Shown: positions 43,613 through 52,326 of the stretch, one piece after another
Layout of the letters: every line of letters starts with the position of its first letter
Position numbering within the stretch: position 1 is the stretch's first letter
Assembly: GCF_003585885.1 (NCBI RefSeq)
Contig: NZ_NRHC01000025.1
Location: 1-52,326 of the forward strand
Source: Psittacicella hinzii
GTDB taxonomy: Bacteria; Pseudomonadota; Gammaproteobacteria; Enterobacterales; Psittacicellaceae
Reading direction: 5' to 3'
Length of the DNA: 52,326 nucleotides
Notes under the pieces: model-generated
Told to the model about the DNA's origin: nothing
Database searches by the model: none
Seen by the model: only the letters and a program-made list of their open reading frames with translations
Translations under genes and position numbers: made by a program

Positions 43613-45043
43613 TTACTTATTGAAATACTCTACATTGTGATGTAAATAGCTATTAGCTTTTTCACGTACAGTGTCAAAAGAAACTTCTTTAACAAGTTTT
43701 CCGTTGTAGAAGATTACCTCTAGCATATCTTTATTATCTTGATAAGCTGGATCGTCTTTACGTACTGTTTTAATTTCACCATCAACTTCAACTAGTTTTA
43801 ATCTACCTTTTTTAGAGGTTTTAGTAATATCAGTCACAGGTTGTTTAAAGGCATCAAACCATGTGCCATCAATTTTAACCGCTGAAGCTTTCATTGCAAA
43901 ACGGCAAGTATCTCTATTTACTTTTTGTTGTAACTCTGCACCCATACCAAAAGCTAAATTCTCAATTGAGAATTTATTTTCTTCTAATACTTTACAAATT
44001 TTTAGGATAGAGTCAGTATTTACTCCATCACCTTGAATCAAGCGAATGTATGGAGGTAATACTTTATAACCTTTACTATTCACTGTGCAACCAAAAATTT
44101 GCGTAAGTTGATCGATGGTTTTTAAAACGATAGTTGCAGGATCTCCTGAATCAGGACGAACAACTAAAGTCCCATTAGAGTTTTTAATTTTCTCAACAAT
44201 ATCTGGGCGAGCAATAAATTGAGTTATAGCATGGTCTAGGTCATAAGAGTCTAAGACCATAGAAACGATACCACCATTTAGTAAATTTCTATCGATAATA
44301 CTTTCATATGCTTCAAACTCACGTTCTCTTCCCCATGAAGTAATGGTAGAGTGCTCAGCTGCTGGAATTGAAAATCCAATCATACCAGCGTCATAATATT
44401 TTTGCCCTTCAAGAATTGAAAGAATACTATCGGTGCCTTTAAAGTTTACAAGATGAGCTAGACCACCAATTTCACAAGTTTCTGTTGAAGAAGCACCGCG
44501 AGCCCCAAAGTCATGTAATTTGAATTCTAATTGCGCTAGTAATTCTTCTTCAGGAAGATCAGAGGTTTTTCTAAGATAGTGATATAAATTTTGTTTATTT
44601 TTAAAACTTAAGGTTGCAACCGTGGTTGGATACCAAACTGCACGTAACAAAGAAGTCTCAATATAACTAGTTAACCAGTAACAATTTGGATCTGTGTTGG
44701 TTACTTGTACTAAAGGATTACTAGCAGGAACTAAGGTTCCCTCTGGTACAGCTTCTATTTGTATAGGAAGATATCCATCATAATTTTCTAAGATATATAC
44801 CCATCCTTCACGATTAAAAGGCAAACCATGAGAAGTTAAAAAATTCTCTGCTTCATTAATTTGTTCTAGAGTAATAGGTTTTGATAGATATTTTTTTAAA
44901 TATCTTTGTAGACCGAAAAATATTGTATGTGAATATTTTCCACCTCTTGATTCAATATAACTAGATATATTCTCAGTTTTTGGTGGGTACTGTTTAAAGT
45001 GCGAAGCCTTATAAGAATCTATATCAAGAATTAAATTGTACAT
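43613..45043 (-). CDS. nadV: nicotinamide phosphoribosyltransferase
   Basis: A 476-residue enzyme that joins nicotinamide to PRPP to give nicotinamide mononucleotide, a direct salvage route to NAD. It matches the NAMPT/NadV pattern: LDIDSYKASHFKQYPP at the start, ESRGG, FGLQRYL, the LHDFGARGASS segment, the catalytic histidine in SIPAAEHSTITSWG, VVRPDSGDPATIVL, LIQGDGVN and FGMGAELQQKVNRDTCRFAMKA. E. coli lacks this enzyme; in Pasteurellaceae it confers growth without V-factor (NAD). A ribosome site AAGGAT precedes the ATG. It has its own terminator and lies between fabB and rsmI. Confidence 0.95.
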   Translation of the reverse strand: MYNLILDIDSYKASHFKQYPPKTENISSYIESRGGKYSHTIFFGLQRYLKKYLSKPITLEQINEAENFLTSHGLPFNREGWVYILENYDGYLPIQIEAVPEGTLVPASNPLVQVTNTDPNCYWLTSYIETSLLRAVWYPTTVATLSFKNKQNLYHYLRKTSDLPEEELLAQLEFKLHDFGARGASSTETCEIGGLAHLVNFKGTDSILSILEGQKYYDAGMIGFSIPAAEHSTITSWGREREFEAYESIIDRNLLNGGIVSMVLDSYDLDHAITQFIARPDIVEKIKNSNGTLVVRPDSGDPATIVLKTIDQLTQIFGCTVNSKGYKVLPPYIRLIQGDGVNTDSILKICKVLEENKFSIENLAFGMGAELQQKVNRDTCRFAMKASAVKIDGTWFDAFKQPVTDITKTSKKGRLKLVEVDGEIKTVRKDDPAYQDNKDMLEVIFYNGKLVKEVSFDTVREKANSYLHHNVEYFNK

Positions 45044-45077
45044 ATAGAGATCCTTTTACTCTTTTTTAATTAATAAA

Positions 45078-45108
45078 ATTAACGCAGGCAGTGGAAGAGC
45101 TGCCTGCT
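45078..45108 (-). terminator. terminator of fabB
   Basis: The minus strand reads GCAGGCAG...CTGCCTGC (8 bp, 8-nt loop) followed by GTTAATTTTATT. The T-run is broken but the stem is GC-rich and lies 13 nt past the fabB stop. Confidence 0.7.
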
Positions 45109-45120
45109 AATTGTAATAGA

Positions 45121-46344
45121 TTAACGCGCAAAACGTTTAAATACTAAGCTAGCGTTTGTACCACCAAAGCCAAAGCTGTTAGACATAACAACATTAACTG
45201 GTTTATTAAGGTTTGAAGTTAAAACTTTAACACCTGCAGGTACATTTTCATCAAGTTGCTCAATATTTGCTGAAGCAACTAAGAAATCATTGTTCATCAT
45301 TAGTAATGTATAGATAGCTTCATGAGCACCAGCTGCCCCTAAACTGTGTCCAGTTAGAGACTTAGTTGAAGAAACGTATGGACTGTTATCACCAAATACT
45401 TCTTTAACAGCTTGTAACTCTTTAATATCACCTGCTGGAGTTGAAGTACCGTGTGCATTAATATATTCAACTGCTTCATCAACATTTAGTAATGCTTGTC
45501 TCATGCAACGAGCAGCACCTTCACCAGATGGAGCTACCATGTCATAACCATCAGAAGTTGCACCGTAACCAACAATTTCCGCGTAGATTGGAGCACCACG
45601 CTTTAATGCGTGTTCTAGTTCTTCGATAACTAGAATAGCACCACCACCAGAAATAACAAAACCATCACGGTTTTGGTCATAAGCACGTGAAGCTTTTTCA
45701 GGAGTATCGTTATATTTGCTTGATAATGCTCCCATGGCGTCAAACATTGATGAAAGTTCCCAAGATAGTTCTTCACCACCACCTGCAAAAACTACATCCT
45801 GTTTTCCTAATTGAATTAATTCGTATGCATTACCAATACAGTGAGCTGAAGTAGAGCATGCTGAAGAAATAGAATAGTTTACACCTTTAATTTTAAAGAA
45901 AGTAGATAAACAAGCTGAAACCCCAGAGCTCATTGTTTTAGTCACAGCGTAAGGACCAATTGATTTAACACCTCTAGCAGATTGTGAAGCATTAAATGCC
46001 TGTACCTGTGCAAGTGGAGATCCACCACCTGAACCAACGATTAAACCCGTTCTTTCGCTTGAAATAACATCTTCGGTTAATTTAGAATCAGCAATAGCTT
46101 GTTGCATCGCAACATATGCGTATTGACTTGATTCAGACATAAATCTAAGAGCTTTTCTTTCTATTAAATCACTTGCATTGAAGTTTTTGATATTACCTGC
46201 AACACGGCTTCTCATTCCAACTTCAGCAAACTCAGGCATGTATACAAAACCTGATTTACCTTCTTTTAAGCTATTTAAAACTTCATCTTTATTATTTCCA
46301 ATACTTGAAATAATACCGATACCAGTTACAACCGCTCTTCTCAT
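45121..46344 (-). CDS. fabB: 3-oxoacyl-ACP synthase I
   Basis: A 407-residue condensing enzyme of fatty acid elongation. The catalytic Cys163 lies in [14 protein letters not shown], the histidines in [11 protein letters not shown] and [10 protein letters not shown], and the end is [14 protein letters not shown]. It is closer to FabB than to Fab[30 protein letters not shown] and [16 protein letters not shown] are FabB-specific and nearly identical to the E. coli protein (406 residues). FabB is needed for unsaturated fatty acid synthesis. It is divergent from mnmC, exactly as in E. coli. A minus-strand extended -10 box (TGTTATAAT) lies about 50 nt upstream. Confidence 0.97.
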   Translation of the reverse strand: MRRAVVTGIGIISSIGNNKDEVLNSLKEGKSGFVYMPEFAEVGMRSRVAGNIKNFNASDLIERKALRFMSESSQYAYVAMQQAIADSKLTEDVISSERTGLIVGSGGGSPLAQVQAFNASQSARGVKSIGPYAVTKTMSSGVSACLSTFFKIKGVNYSISSACSTSAHCIGNAYELIQLGKQDVVFAGGGEELSWELSSMFDAMGALSSKYNDTPEKASRAYDQNRDGFVISGGGAILVIEELEHALKRGAPIYAEIVGYGATSDGYDMVAPSGEGAARCMRQALLNVDEAVEYINAHGTSTPAGDIKELQAVKEVFGDNSPYVSSTKSLTGHSLGAAGAHEAIYTLLMMNNDFLVASANIEQLDENVPAGVKVLTSNLNKPVNVVMSNSFGFGGTNASLVFKRFAR

Positions 46345-46393
46345 TATAAAATTTCCCTATAACTTTTTAATAAGTAAATCATCTAACAGGTAA

Positions 46394-46402
46394 ATTATAA
46401 CA
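46394..46402 (-). promoter_or_regulatory. extended -10 promoter of fabB
   Basis: On the minus strand the sequence is TGTTATAAT, a perfect -10 with TGn extension. A -35-like ATGAGA (4 of 6) lies exactly 17 nt upstream (46422-46417), making this one of the best promoters in the window. Confidence 0.65.
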
Positions 46403-46516
46403 TGTTTACCTTAATTTCTCATTGAAGTCCTATAAGTTGCAATCATGCTGATAATAAATTATTATGTTAGGCAGCAGTATTTAGATAATTCTACTCTCAC
46501 TTCCATAAGTTTATAG

Positions 46517-49500
46517 ATGATAAACCATATATTTAGTAGCTTTTCTATCGAGAAATTGGATAAAGCAAATATCTCAATAGAAGACGATAAACTTTTTAGT
46601 ACAGAATACCAAGATATCTATTATCAAAATGACTTTCCAATTGAAGAAAGTACTTATACATATCTTTGGAAAAGTAACTTAATACAAACGATTTCTCAAA
46701 AAATATTTTCAAATGTTCAAGAAAGTGCTCCAAGTTTTAATGGAGTTTTAAAAAGTCTTGAGATAGGTTTTGGCTCTGGTTTAAATATGCAAGTTACTTT
46801 AGCTGGAATTACAGCTTTCCGTAAGTTGCAAGAGCATCTTACAAAGTTAGATAGTGAACATATTTATGCACAAGCCCTTGATATAACCTTAACATCTGAA
46901 AGGGTAAAATCCCAAGTAGAGAGAATATTTAGATCACCTAAATTTGAAGTTTTCTACCAACATAATACTAGATTTAGTCAGTTTTTGAAAACAAATTTTA
47001 ATTATACCAATTCTCTCAAGAGATTAAATAATTACTTTAAGCTAGATATTAAAAGTCTATCTAAATCATTATTTACTGATAAATATATAAATTCTTTTGT
47101 AGAAGAGCTAGCCCCTTGGTATGGTGATTTTTTCATAAATAGAATAATAGAAGATATAAATGTTCTAGTAAAAAGTGAGGTTTTTAAAAGCAATTTAGCA
47201 GATTTAATTAGTGCGGTAAAACAGAAATTTATTTACCAATATGTGTCCATTGAAAAATACCCAATAGATGTTAATTCTCTTGAGATTCTTCATAAGAAGT
47301 TTTTCATTCGCGATTTAAGTGAAGATTGCTTAACTTTTTACTTTTTGAGTTTGTACTCATTATTAAAAGAAGCTCTAACTAGAAATGTCTCTTTTCCAAC
47401 TATAGAAAAAGATGATCCAGCTCTCAATAGTTATTTAAATTCTCAAGAGTTTAATGATAAATTTCACACAACTCAAACAATTAAAGATATTAAGCAACTG
47501 CGACAAAAGATTTTAAGTAACATACAGTCATTAGATTCCTTTTACCTTAACCTATGTCAGTCAGCTTTTGTTATAGAGTTGACCTGCAGTATCTTAGAGG
47601 AACTAATTCAAGACTTAGAAGAAGTTAAAGCTGAAATTCTCTGTAAGCTTAATAAAGTAGCTGATAGGTTAATTGATAAATCAGATATATCTGAAAGTTC
47701 AAGTTTTGTCATTACCTCGGGACAAGACTTGGTAAATATTTATTATGACAGCGTTGAAAAGGTATTTGCAGAATACGCTCTATCTTTAGGGCAAAGTAGT
47801 TTTGATTTAATACTCTTAGACGGCTTTGATCCTGCTAAAAATAGAGATCTATGGAATAGCAATTTATATGCTGGTTTGGGGTTTTTTGCAAAAGATCAAG
47901 CTCATTTAACTACTTTTACGGCATCAAATTTAGTTAAACGTGGTTTAACTGCTGTTGGCTTTCAGACCTACAAGGCAAGTGGCTTTAATAAAGGTACTAT
48001 TATTCAAGCTAAGTTTTCAAGAAAAGAAATGTTGTTAGATTTTTTAAATGATTTCTACACAGCTTGGGATTTTCCAAAAAGGAAAGCTTTAGATAGCCTC
48101 GCTTATGATTTTAGCCTAGAGCAAGCTAACAGCTTTTTAGCGGAAAAATTTCCTTATTACAATGGGAAGTTTAAAAATAGTTTTATTGGTCGAGTTAATC
48201 AATCATTGGTTAACAAACTATATCAAATTAAAACCAATACTTACTTGCCTGCTAAAGTTTTCCCTTATAGAAAAGTTTCAGATGAAAAAATTAACAGTTT
48301 GGTTAATGGTAGGGGTAAATGTGAAGTATTAGGTTCAGGAATATCGGGGATCAGTACTATAAACTATTTAAAAGACTTACAAATTGATTTCATTCTTACT
48401 GATAGTTTTAGTAAGAATAAAGGATCAATTAATCCGATTGGCTTAGTTTACCCTCAGTTAGTCGATGACTCTTCTGAATTAAATAATTTGCACATTAGAG
48501 CTTTTCTCTACAATAAAGCTGTCTTTGCTGAATTAGGTGATGTTGCTAAACCTAGTGAAATTCTCCTGAAGAAAAAATCAAAGGTCATTCCAAATTACGA
48601 TTGGCAATTTGTTGATAATTTAAGTAATAAATTTTATAAAATTCAAGGATATAAATTCTACGTAAATCGATTTATTCATCAGTATCAGCAGCTGAATAAA
48701 CTTATTTTACAATATGATTTACATATGCAAGACAAAGCAAATTATCAAGCTGTGAAAGAAAATATATTAGTGAGGTATTTTTGCACAGGTGCTGGTATTA
48801 AAGAAGAGTTACAGTTAGATCAAATAGGTTTTAGTTCTGGGAAAGTAAGTTACATCATTTTGGAGGATTTGCGTAAAGTACTAGAGAAATTCTTTACTGA
48901 AGTGGATCTTAAGCAAAGTGTAATTGCTAATTTAACTAAAATAGAATCTTATTGCGGAAAAGGTTACTACACTTTTGGGGAAGTTATCTTGGAAAATGAA
49001 ATAAGTCCTAGAATGCCAAATAATGATATTAGAAGTAAAAAAGAGGTAGTTTTATTCGGCGCAACTCATCATAATGGAAAATTAGCAACAGAGATTGGCG
49101 ACAAGATAAGTGACAATTTAGTAAATATACAAAATTTTGTTTCAGATTTAACAGAGGTATTTAATTTAAACTTAGAAGATAGCGCAAAGAAACAATTGGA
49201 ATCTGAACTCTTAAATAAAATTAATAGTTACCAAGAGGATACTATATTTGGGACAAGAGTTAATATTCGTGATAGATATCCTATTCTTGGGCAAAAATAT
49301 GATCTTGTTCAGTATAATCAGGTACTAAGCTCATTTAAACACCATAAGTACACAAGTGAATTTAAGCACGAGGAAGTTAAATTTGACATAATTCCTGACA
49401 ACTTTTACTTAGGTGGTTTAGGTTCTAGAGGTTTAAACTTAGCCCCTTTACTAGCAATAAATTTAATAAATGCTTCTTTAGGTTTAAGTTTATCTCTTCC

Positions 49501-49570
49501 GGATCATATTGTCGAAAAGAGTAATGCTTATAGAATCCACCTGCCTAATTTATTGAAAGGAAATAAATAA
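46517..49570 (+). CDS. mnmC: bifunctional tRNA 5-methylaminomethyl-2-thiouridine biosynthesis protein, enlarged
   Basis: A 1017-residue MnmC, versus about 670 in E. coli. It finishes the mnm5s2U34 wobble modification in tRNA: the C-terminal FAD domain removes the carboxymethyl group and the N-terminal domain methylates. Motifs in order: YQDIYYQNDFPIEESTY; the SAM site LEIGFGSGLN (81-90); SIEKYPI (about 244); LLDGFDPAKNRDLW (D435); TTFTASNLVKRGL; the FAD site LGSGISGIS (near 605); GTRVNIRDRYPILG; and GGLGSRGLNLAPLLA at the end. The spacing between the SAM site and DGF is about 345 residues versus about 110 in E. coli, so some 230 extra residues lie within the methyltransferase domain. The fabB-mnmC arrangement supports the call. 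Confidence 0.95.
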   Translation: MINHIFSSFSIEKLDKANISIEDDKLFSTEYQDIYYQNDFPIEESTYTYLWKSNLIQTISQKIFSNVQESAPSFNGVLKSLEIGFGSGLNMQVTLAGITAFRKLQEHLTKLDSEHIYAQALDITLTSERVKSQVERIFRSPKFEVFYQHNTRFSQFLKTNFNYTNSLKRLNNYFKLDIKSLSKSLFTDKYINSFVEELAPWYGDFFINRIIEDINVLVKSEVFKSNLADLISAVKQKFIYQYVSIEKYPIDVNSLEILHKKFFIRDLSEDCLTFYFLSLYSLLKEALTRNVSFPTIEKDDPALNSYLNSQEFNDKFHTTQTIKDIKQLRQKILSNIQSLDSFYLNLCQSAFVIELTCSILEELIQDLEEVKAEILCKLNKVADRLIDKSDISESSSFVITSGQDLVNIYYDSVEKVFAEYALSLGQSSFDLILLDGFDPAKNRDLWNSNLYAGLGFFAKDQAHLTTFTASNLVKRGLTAVGFQTYKASGFNKGTIIQAKFSRKEMLLDFLNDFYTAWDFPKRKALDSLAYDFSLEQANSFLAEKFPYYNGKFKNSFIGRVNQSLVNKLYQIKTNTYLPAKVFPYRKVSDEKINSLVNGRGKCEVLGSGISGISTINYLKDLQIDFILTDSFSKNKGSINPIGLVYPQLVDDSSELNNLHIRAFLYNKAVFAELGDVAKPSEILLKKKSKVIPNYDWQFVDNLSNKFYKIQGYKFYVNRFIHQYQQLNKLILQYDLHMQDKANYQAVKENILVRYFCTGAGIKEELQLDQIGFSSGKVSYIILEDLRKVLEKFFTEVDLKQSVIANLTKIESYCGKGYYTFGEVILENEISPRMPNNDIRSKKEVVLFGATHHNGKLATEIGDKISDNLVNIQNFVSDLTEVFNLNLEDSAKKQLESELLNKINSYQEDTIFGTRVNIRDRYPILGQKYDLVQYNQVLSSFKHHKYTSEFKHEEVKFDIIPDNFYLGGLGSRGLNLAPLLAINLINASLGLSLSLPDHIVEKSNAYRIHLPNLLKGNK

Positions 49571-49923
49571 CTGTAGTATCCACAACTATATTTAACTGTG
49601 AAAAAGTTAAAAGGTTAACATTTTTTAACATAATCTTTTATTTATTAGGTGGATGATTGTTGAGGATTATATTATTGTTTTTTAATGGCTTTCTTTACTA
49701 AACTTAATTGTGTAGTTAAGCCGTATAAACTCACGCCGTTATATTTGCTTGTGAATAAAAACCTATTTAAATACTAGGTTATTAATAAATCTACCTTTAC
49801 TTAATTTATTAATTTTCAAGCAAAAAGCTAAAAGAGTTTTATAAATAAAATAACTGTATAGTTAAAATACCTAATAGCGTGTTATAATACAGTCGGTTTG
49901 AATATATTACAGGAGAGAACCAC
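49571..49923. other. intergenic region between mnmC and pgk
   Basis: These 353 nt hold the pgk promoter near the right end. A weak 6-bp hairpin, AACCTA / TAGGTT (about 49760-49780), and short AT-rich repeats are visible. No strong mnmC terminator and no gene is seen. Confidence 0.4.
49880..49888 (+). promoter_or_regulatory. extended -10 promoter of pgk-fbaA
   Basis: TGTTATAAT: a perfect TATAAT with the TGn extension, 36 nt before the pgk ATG, giving a short leader of about 29 nt with the ribosome site AGGAGAGA (49911-49918). The -35 region is weak. Confidence 0.65.
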
Positions 49924-51093
49924 ATGTCTGTAAAACAATTAAAAGATTTAGACATTAATAATAAAGTTTTATTTATTCGTGCTGACTTAAATGTACCGGT
50001 TAAAGACGGTGTAGTTACTTCAGATGCACGTATTGTTGCTACTCTTCCAACAATCAAATATGCTTTAGACAATAAAGCTAAAGTTTTAATTACTTCACAC
50101 TTAGGTCGTCCTACTGAAGGCGAATATGATGAAAAATATAGTTTACAACCTGTTGTTGACTATTTAGCAAAAGCTTTACCAGGCGTTAAAGTTCGTTTAG
50201 AAAAAGATTATGTTGGTAAAGATAAAGTTGAAGTAGCTGAAAACGAAGTTGTTGTTCTTGAAAACGTACGTTTCAACGTAGGTGAGAAAAAAGACAATGA
50301 TGAGCTAGGTCAAGCATACGCGAAATTATGTGATGTATTCGTAATGGATGCATTTGGTACAGCTCACCGTGCTCAAGCTTCAACTCACGCAGTTGCAAAA
50401 TATGCTAAAGAAGCTGTTGCTGGTCCATTACTAAGCGCAGAATTAGAAGCTTTAGGTAAAGCTCTTAAAGATCCTAAACGTCCACTAGTAGCAATCGTTG
50501 GTGGTTCTAAAGTATCTACGAAATTAACTGTTTTAGATAACTTATCTAAAGTAGCTGATCAAATTATCGTAGGTGGTGGTATCGCGAATACTTTCTTAAA
50601 AGCTGCTGGAAATGAAGTAGGTACTTCATTATGTGAAGATGATTTACTTCCTGAAGCTAAACGTTTAGCAACTCAAGTAAGCATTCCTTTACCAGTAGAT
50701 GTACGTGTTGGTAAAAAGTTTGATGAAAATGAACCAGCAGTAGAAAAAGATGTTAAAGACATCGCGAGCGATGAAATGATTTTTGATATCGGTGATCGCT
50801 CATCTGCTGAATTAGCAGAAATTATTAAAAACGCTGGTACAATCTTATGGAATGGTCCTGTAGGTGTTTTCGAATTTGAAGCATTCCGTAAAGGTACTAA
50901 AGATTTAGCTGAAGCAATTGCAGAATCTAACGCATTCTCTGTTGCAGGTGGTGGTGATACTTTAGCTGCTATCGATTTATTTGGCTTAAAAGATAAAATC
51001 TCTTACATTTCTACAGGTGGCGGTGCATTCTTAGAATTCGTTGAAGGTAAAGTATTACCTGCAGTTGCTATCTTAGAAGAACGTAATAAATAA
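49924..51093 (+). CDS. pgk: phosphoglycerate kinase
   Basis: A 389-residue glycolytic kinase that converts 1,3-bisphosphoglycerate and ADP to 3-phosphoglycerate and ATP. It shows the N-terminal [13 protein letters not shown], the substrate site [33 protein letters not shown], the hinge region GGSKVSTKL, and the nucleotide-binding [12 protein letters not shown] and [10 protein letters not shown]. The length is the same as E. coli Pgk (387). A strong ribosome site (AGGAGAGA) and an extended -10 promoter precede it. It is followed by fbaA in one operon, the order seen in E. coli; the usual upstream epd is absent. Confidence 0.98.
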   Translation: MSVKQLKDLDINNKVLFIRADLNVPVKDGVVTSDARIVATLPTIKYALDNKAKVLITSHLGRPTEGEYDEKYSLQPVVDYLAKALPGVKVRLEKDYVGKDKVEVAENEVVVLENVRFNVGEKKDNDELGQAYAKLCDVFVMDAFGTAHRAQASTHAVAKYAKEAVAGPLLSAELEALGKALKDPKRPLVAIVGGSKVSTKLTVLDNLSKVADQIIVGGGIANTFLKAAGNEVGTSLCEDDLLPEAKRLATQVSIPLPVDVRVGKKFDENEPAVEKDVKDIASDEMIFDIGDRSSAELAEIIKNAGTILWNGPVGVFEFEAFRKGTKDLAEAIAESNAFSVAGGGDTLAAIDLFGLKDKISYISTGGGAFLEFVEGKVLPAVAILEERNK

Positions 51094-51117
51094 TCTCATA
51101 CATTGGAGAAAATTAAA

Positions 51118-52197
51118 ATGACTAAAGTTTTAGACGTTATTAAACCAGGTGTTGTAACTGGTGATGATTTACAAAAATTATTCCAAATCTGTCACGAGCA
51201 CAACTTTGCATTACCAGCTGTTAACTGTGTTGGTTCTGACTCAGTAAACGCAGTAATGGAAGCAGCGGCAAAATTCCGCTCTCCTGTAATTGTTCAATTC
51301 TCTAATGGTGGTGCACAATTTATTGCTGGTAAAGGTTTAGATGCAGACGCATTATACAAATCAGCTTTAGGTTCAATTGTTGGTGCTCAACAAGTTCACT
51401 TATTAGCTGAAAAATACGGTGTTCCAGTAGTATTACATACTGACCACTGTGCGAAAAAATTATTACCATGGATTGATCACTTACTAGATGCAGGTGAAGA
51501 GTTCTACAAACAACACGGTAAACCACTATTCTCTTCTCACATGATTGACCTTTCTGAAGAAACTTTAGAAGAAAACATTGAGATTTGTAAACAATACCTA
51601 GCTCGTATGGATAAACTAGGTATGACTTTAGAAATGGAATTAGGTATCACTGGTGGTGAAGAAGATGGTGTAGATAACTCTGATCGTGATCCTTCAGAAT
51701 TATATTCTAAACCTGAAGAAATCGACTACGTATACACTGAGTTATCTAAAGTATCTCACCGTTTCACTATTGCTGCTGCATTTGGTAACGTTCACGGTGT
51801 TTATAAACCAGGTAACGTTAAATTAACTCCAAAAATCTTATTAAACGGTCAAAAATACGTTCAAGAGAAACACAACACTGTAACAGATAAACCTGTATTC
51901 TTCGTATTCCACGGTGGTTCAGGTTCAACTAATGAAGAAATTAAAGAAGCAGTTTCTTACGGTGTTGTTAAAATGAACATCGATACTGATACACAATGGG
52001 CTACATGGGCTGGTGTATTAGAGTTCTACAAACAAAACGAAGCTTACTTACAAGGTCAATTAGGTAACCCTACTGGTCCTGATGCACCTAACAAAAAATA
52101 CTACGATCCACGTAACTGGTTACGTCACGCACAAGCTTCAATGGTAGAGCGTATCGGTGAAGCTATGGATAGCTTAAACTCTAAAAATACATTATAA
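51118..52197 (+). CDS. fbaA: fructose-bisphosphate aldolase, class II
   Basis: A 359-residue zinc-dependent aldolase that cleaves fructose 1,6-bisphosphate to two triose phosphates. The catalytic Asp109 and zinc ligand His110 lie in LHTDHCAKK. Further motifs are SSHMIDLSEE, MELGITGGEEDGVD, AAAFGNVHGVYKPGN and FHGGSGSTNEEIKEA, all of the class IIA (E. coli FbaA) type. The ATG at 51118, preceded by TTGGAGAA, gives exactly the E. coli length; the in-frame TTG at 51103 lies within that ribosome site. It follows pgk by 24 nt and ends in a strong terminator preceded by the shared GTATTCGAACG motif. Confidence 0.98.
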   Translation: MTKVLDVIKPGVVTGDDLQKLFQICHEHNFALPAVNCVGSDSVNAVMEAAAKFRSPVIVQFSNGGAQFIAGKGLDADALYKSALGSIVGAQQVHLLAEKYGVPVVLHTDHCAKKLLPWIDHLLDAGEEFYKQHGKPLFSSHMIDLSEETLEENIEICKQYLARMDKLGMTLEMELGITGGEEDGVDNSDRDPSELYSKPEEIDYVYTELSKVSHRFTIAAAFGNVHGVYKPGNVKLTPKILLNGQKYVQEKHNTVTDKPVFFVFHGGSGSTNEEIKEAVSYGVVKMNIDTDTQWATWAGVLEFYKQNEAYLQGQLGNPTGPDAPNKKYYDPRNWLRHAQASMVERIGEAMDSLNSKNTL

Positions 52198-52229
52198 TAA
52201 TCAAAAAATTGATTATCTTTCTATAAATA

Positions 52230-52240
52230 GTATTCGAACG
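52230..52240 (+). other. motif GTATTCGAACG before the fbaA terminator
   Basis: The second copy of the 11-nt sequence also found before the lpdA terminator (40965-40975). Here it abuts the terminator stem directly. Confidence 0.6.
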
Positions 52241-52278
52241 AAAAATAGGAGAGCTTTAAACAAAGCTCTCCTATTTTT
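52241..52278 (+). terminator. terminator of pgk-fbaA
   Basis: A perfect 17-bp stem (AAAAATAGGAGAGCTTT / AAAGCTCTCCTATTTTT) with loop AAAC. The last 48 nt of the window hold no recognisable feature. Confidence 0.95.
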
Positions 52279-52326
52279 ATTAAGGAAGTAAATGTATAGT
52301 AATATCAAACCTATTTTCCCGTTTTC

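Noticed and set aside
44995-45003. AAGTGCGAA as a Haemophilus-type DNA uptake sequence
   Set aside because: It matches only 7 of 9 bases (AAGTGCGGT), lies inside nadV, and no perfect copy was seen in the window.

Overview
The window is an AT-rich chromosomal segment of a Gram-negative gammaproteobacterium, most likely of or near the order Pasteurellales. The evidence is the protein families (OmpA, three trimeric-type porins, HldE, an LpxL-type acyltransferase, CydABX) and three E. coli/Haemophilus-like gene orders: gmk-rpoZ-(gap)-recG, fabB divergent from mnmC, and pgk-fbaA. A reduced-genome lineage such as Psittacicella is a reasonable guess, but it is inference. I saw no CRISPR array, no tRNA gene and no canonical 9-bp Haemophilus uptake sequence.

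Layout. 1-2030: the last ~20 nt of a 5S rRNA with its terminator, a TatD-like hydrolase and sodA. 2150-3913: a lone IS1634/IS4-type transposase between sodA and the cydABX operon (minus strand, 4084-6958). 7531-15118: a surface region with a small secreted orphan, ompA, a phage-type SNF2 helicase and three tandem porin paralogues. 15779-20146: an RND efflux pump with its periplasmic adaptor. 21019-22659: a lactate permease behind a near-consensus CRP site. 22791-26562: a CorB/YfjD-type CBS protein, hldE and an LpxL-type acyltransferase in one operon. 26599-28437: typA. 28590-32646: gmk, a very aberrant rpoZ, recG and a divergent UbiC-like gene. 32694-34373: an orphan TpsB transporter. 35121-40928: aceE-aceF-lpdA. 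41024-45043: rsmI with two unknown membrane proteins, then nadV. 45121-49570: fabB and an enlarged mnmC. 49924-52197: pgk-fbaA.

How it fits together. The window carries respiratory and central carbon functions (cytochrome bd, lactate uptake, pyruvate dehydrogenase, lower glycolysis), envelope building (heptose and lipid A assembly, porins, OmpA, fatty acid elongation), and translation or tRNA modification (RsmI, MnmC, BipA). NAD salvage from nicotinamide is encoded by nadV. Nearly every transcription unit ends in a strong hairpin terminator, and several start from an extended -10 box (TGnTATAAT).

Most notable. The omega subunit gene rpoZ has about 47 extra residues inside its conserved core and a ~74-residue acidic tail, and its N-terminus no longer matches the residues that contact ppGpp in E. 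coli. The spoT and trmH genes that normally sit between rpoZ and recG are missing. Several other housekeeping proteins (MnmC, TatD-like, UbiC-like) also carry large insertions, suggesting a lineage-wide tendency. A shared 11-nt motif directly precedes the terminators of two central-carbon operons.
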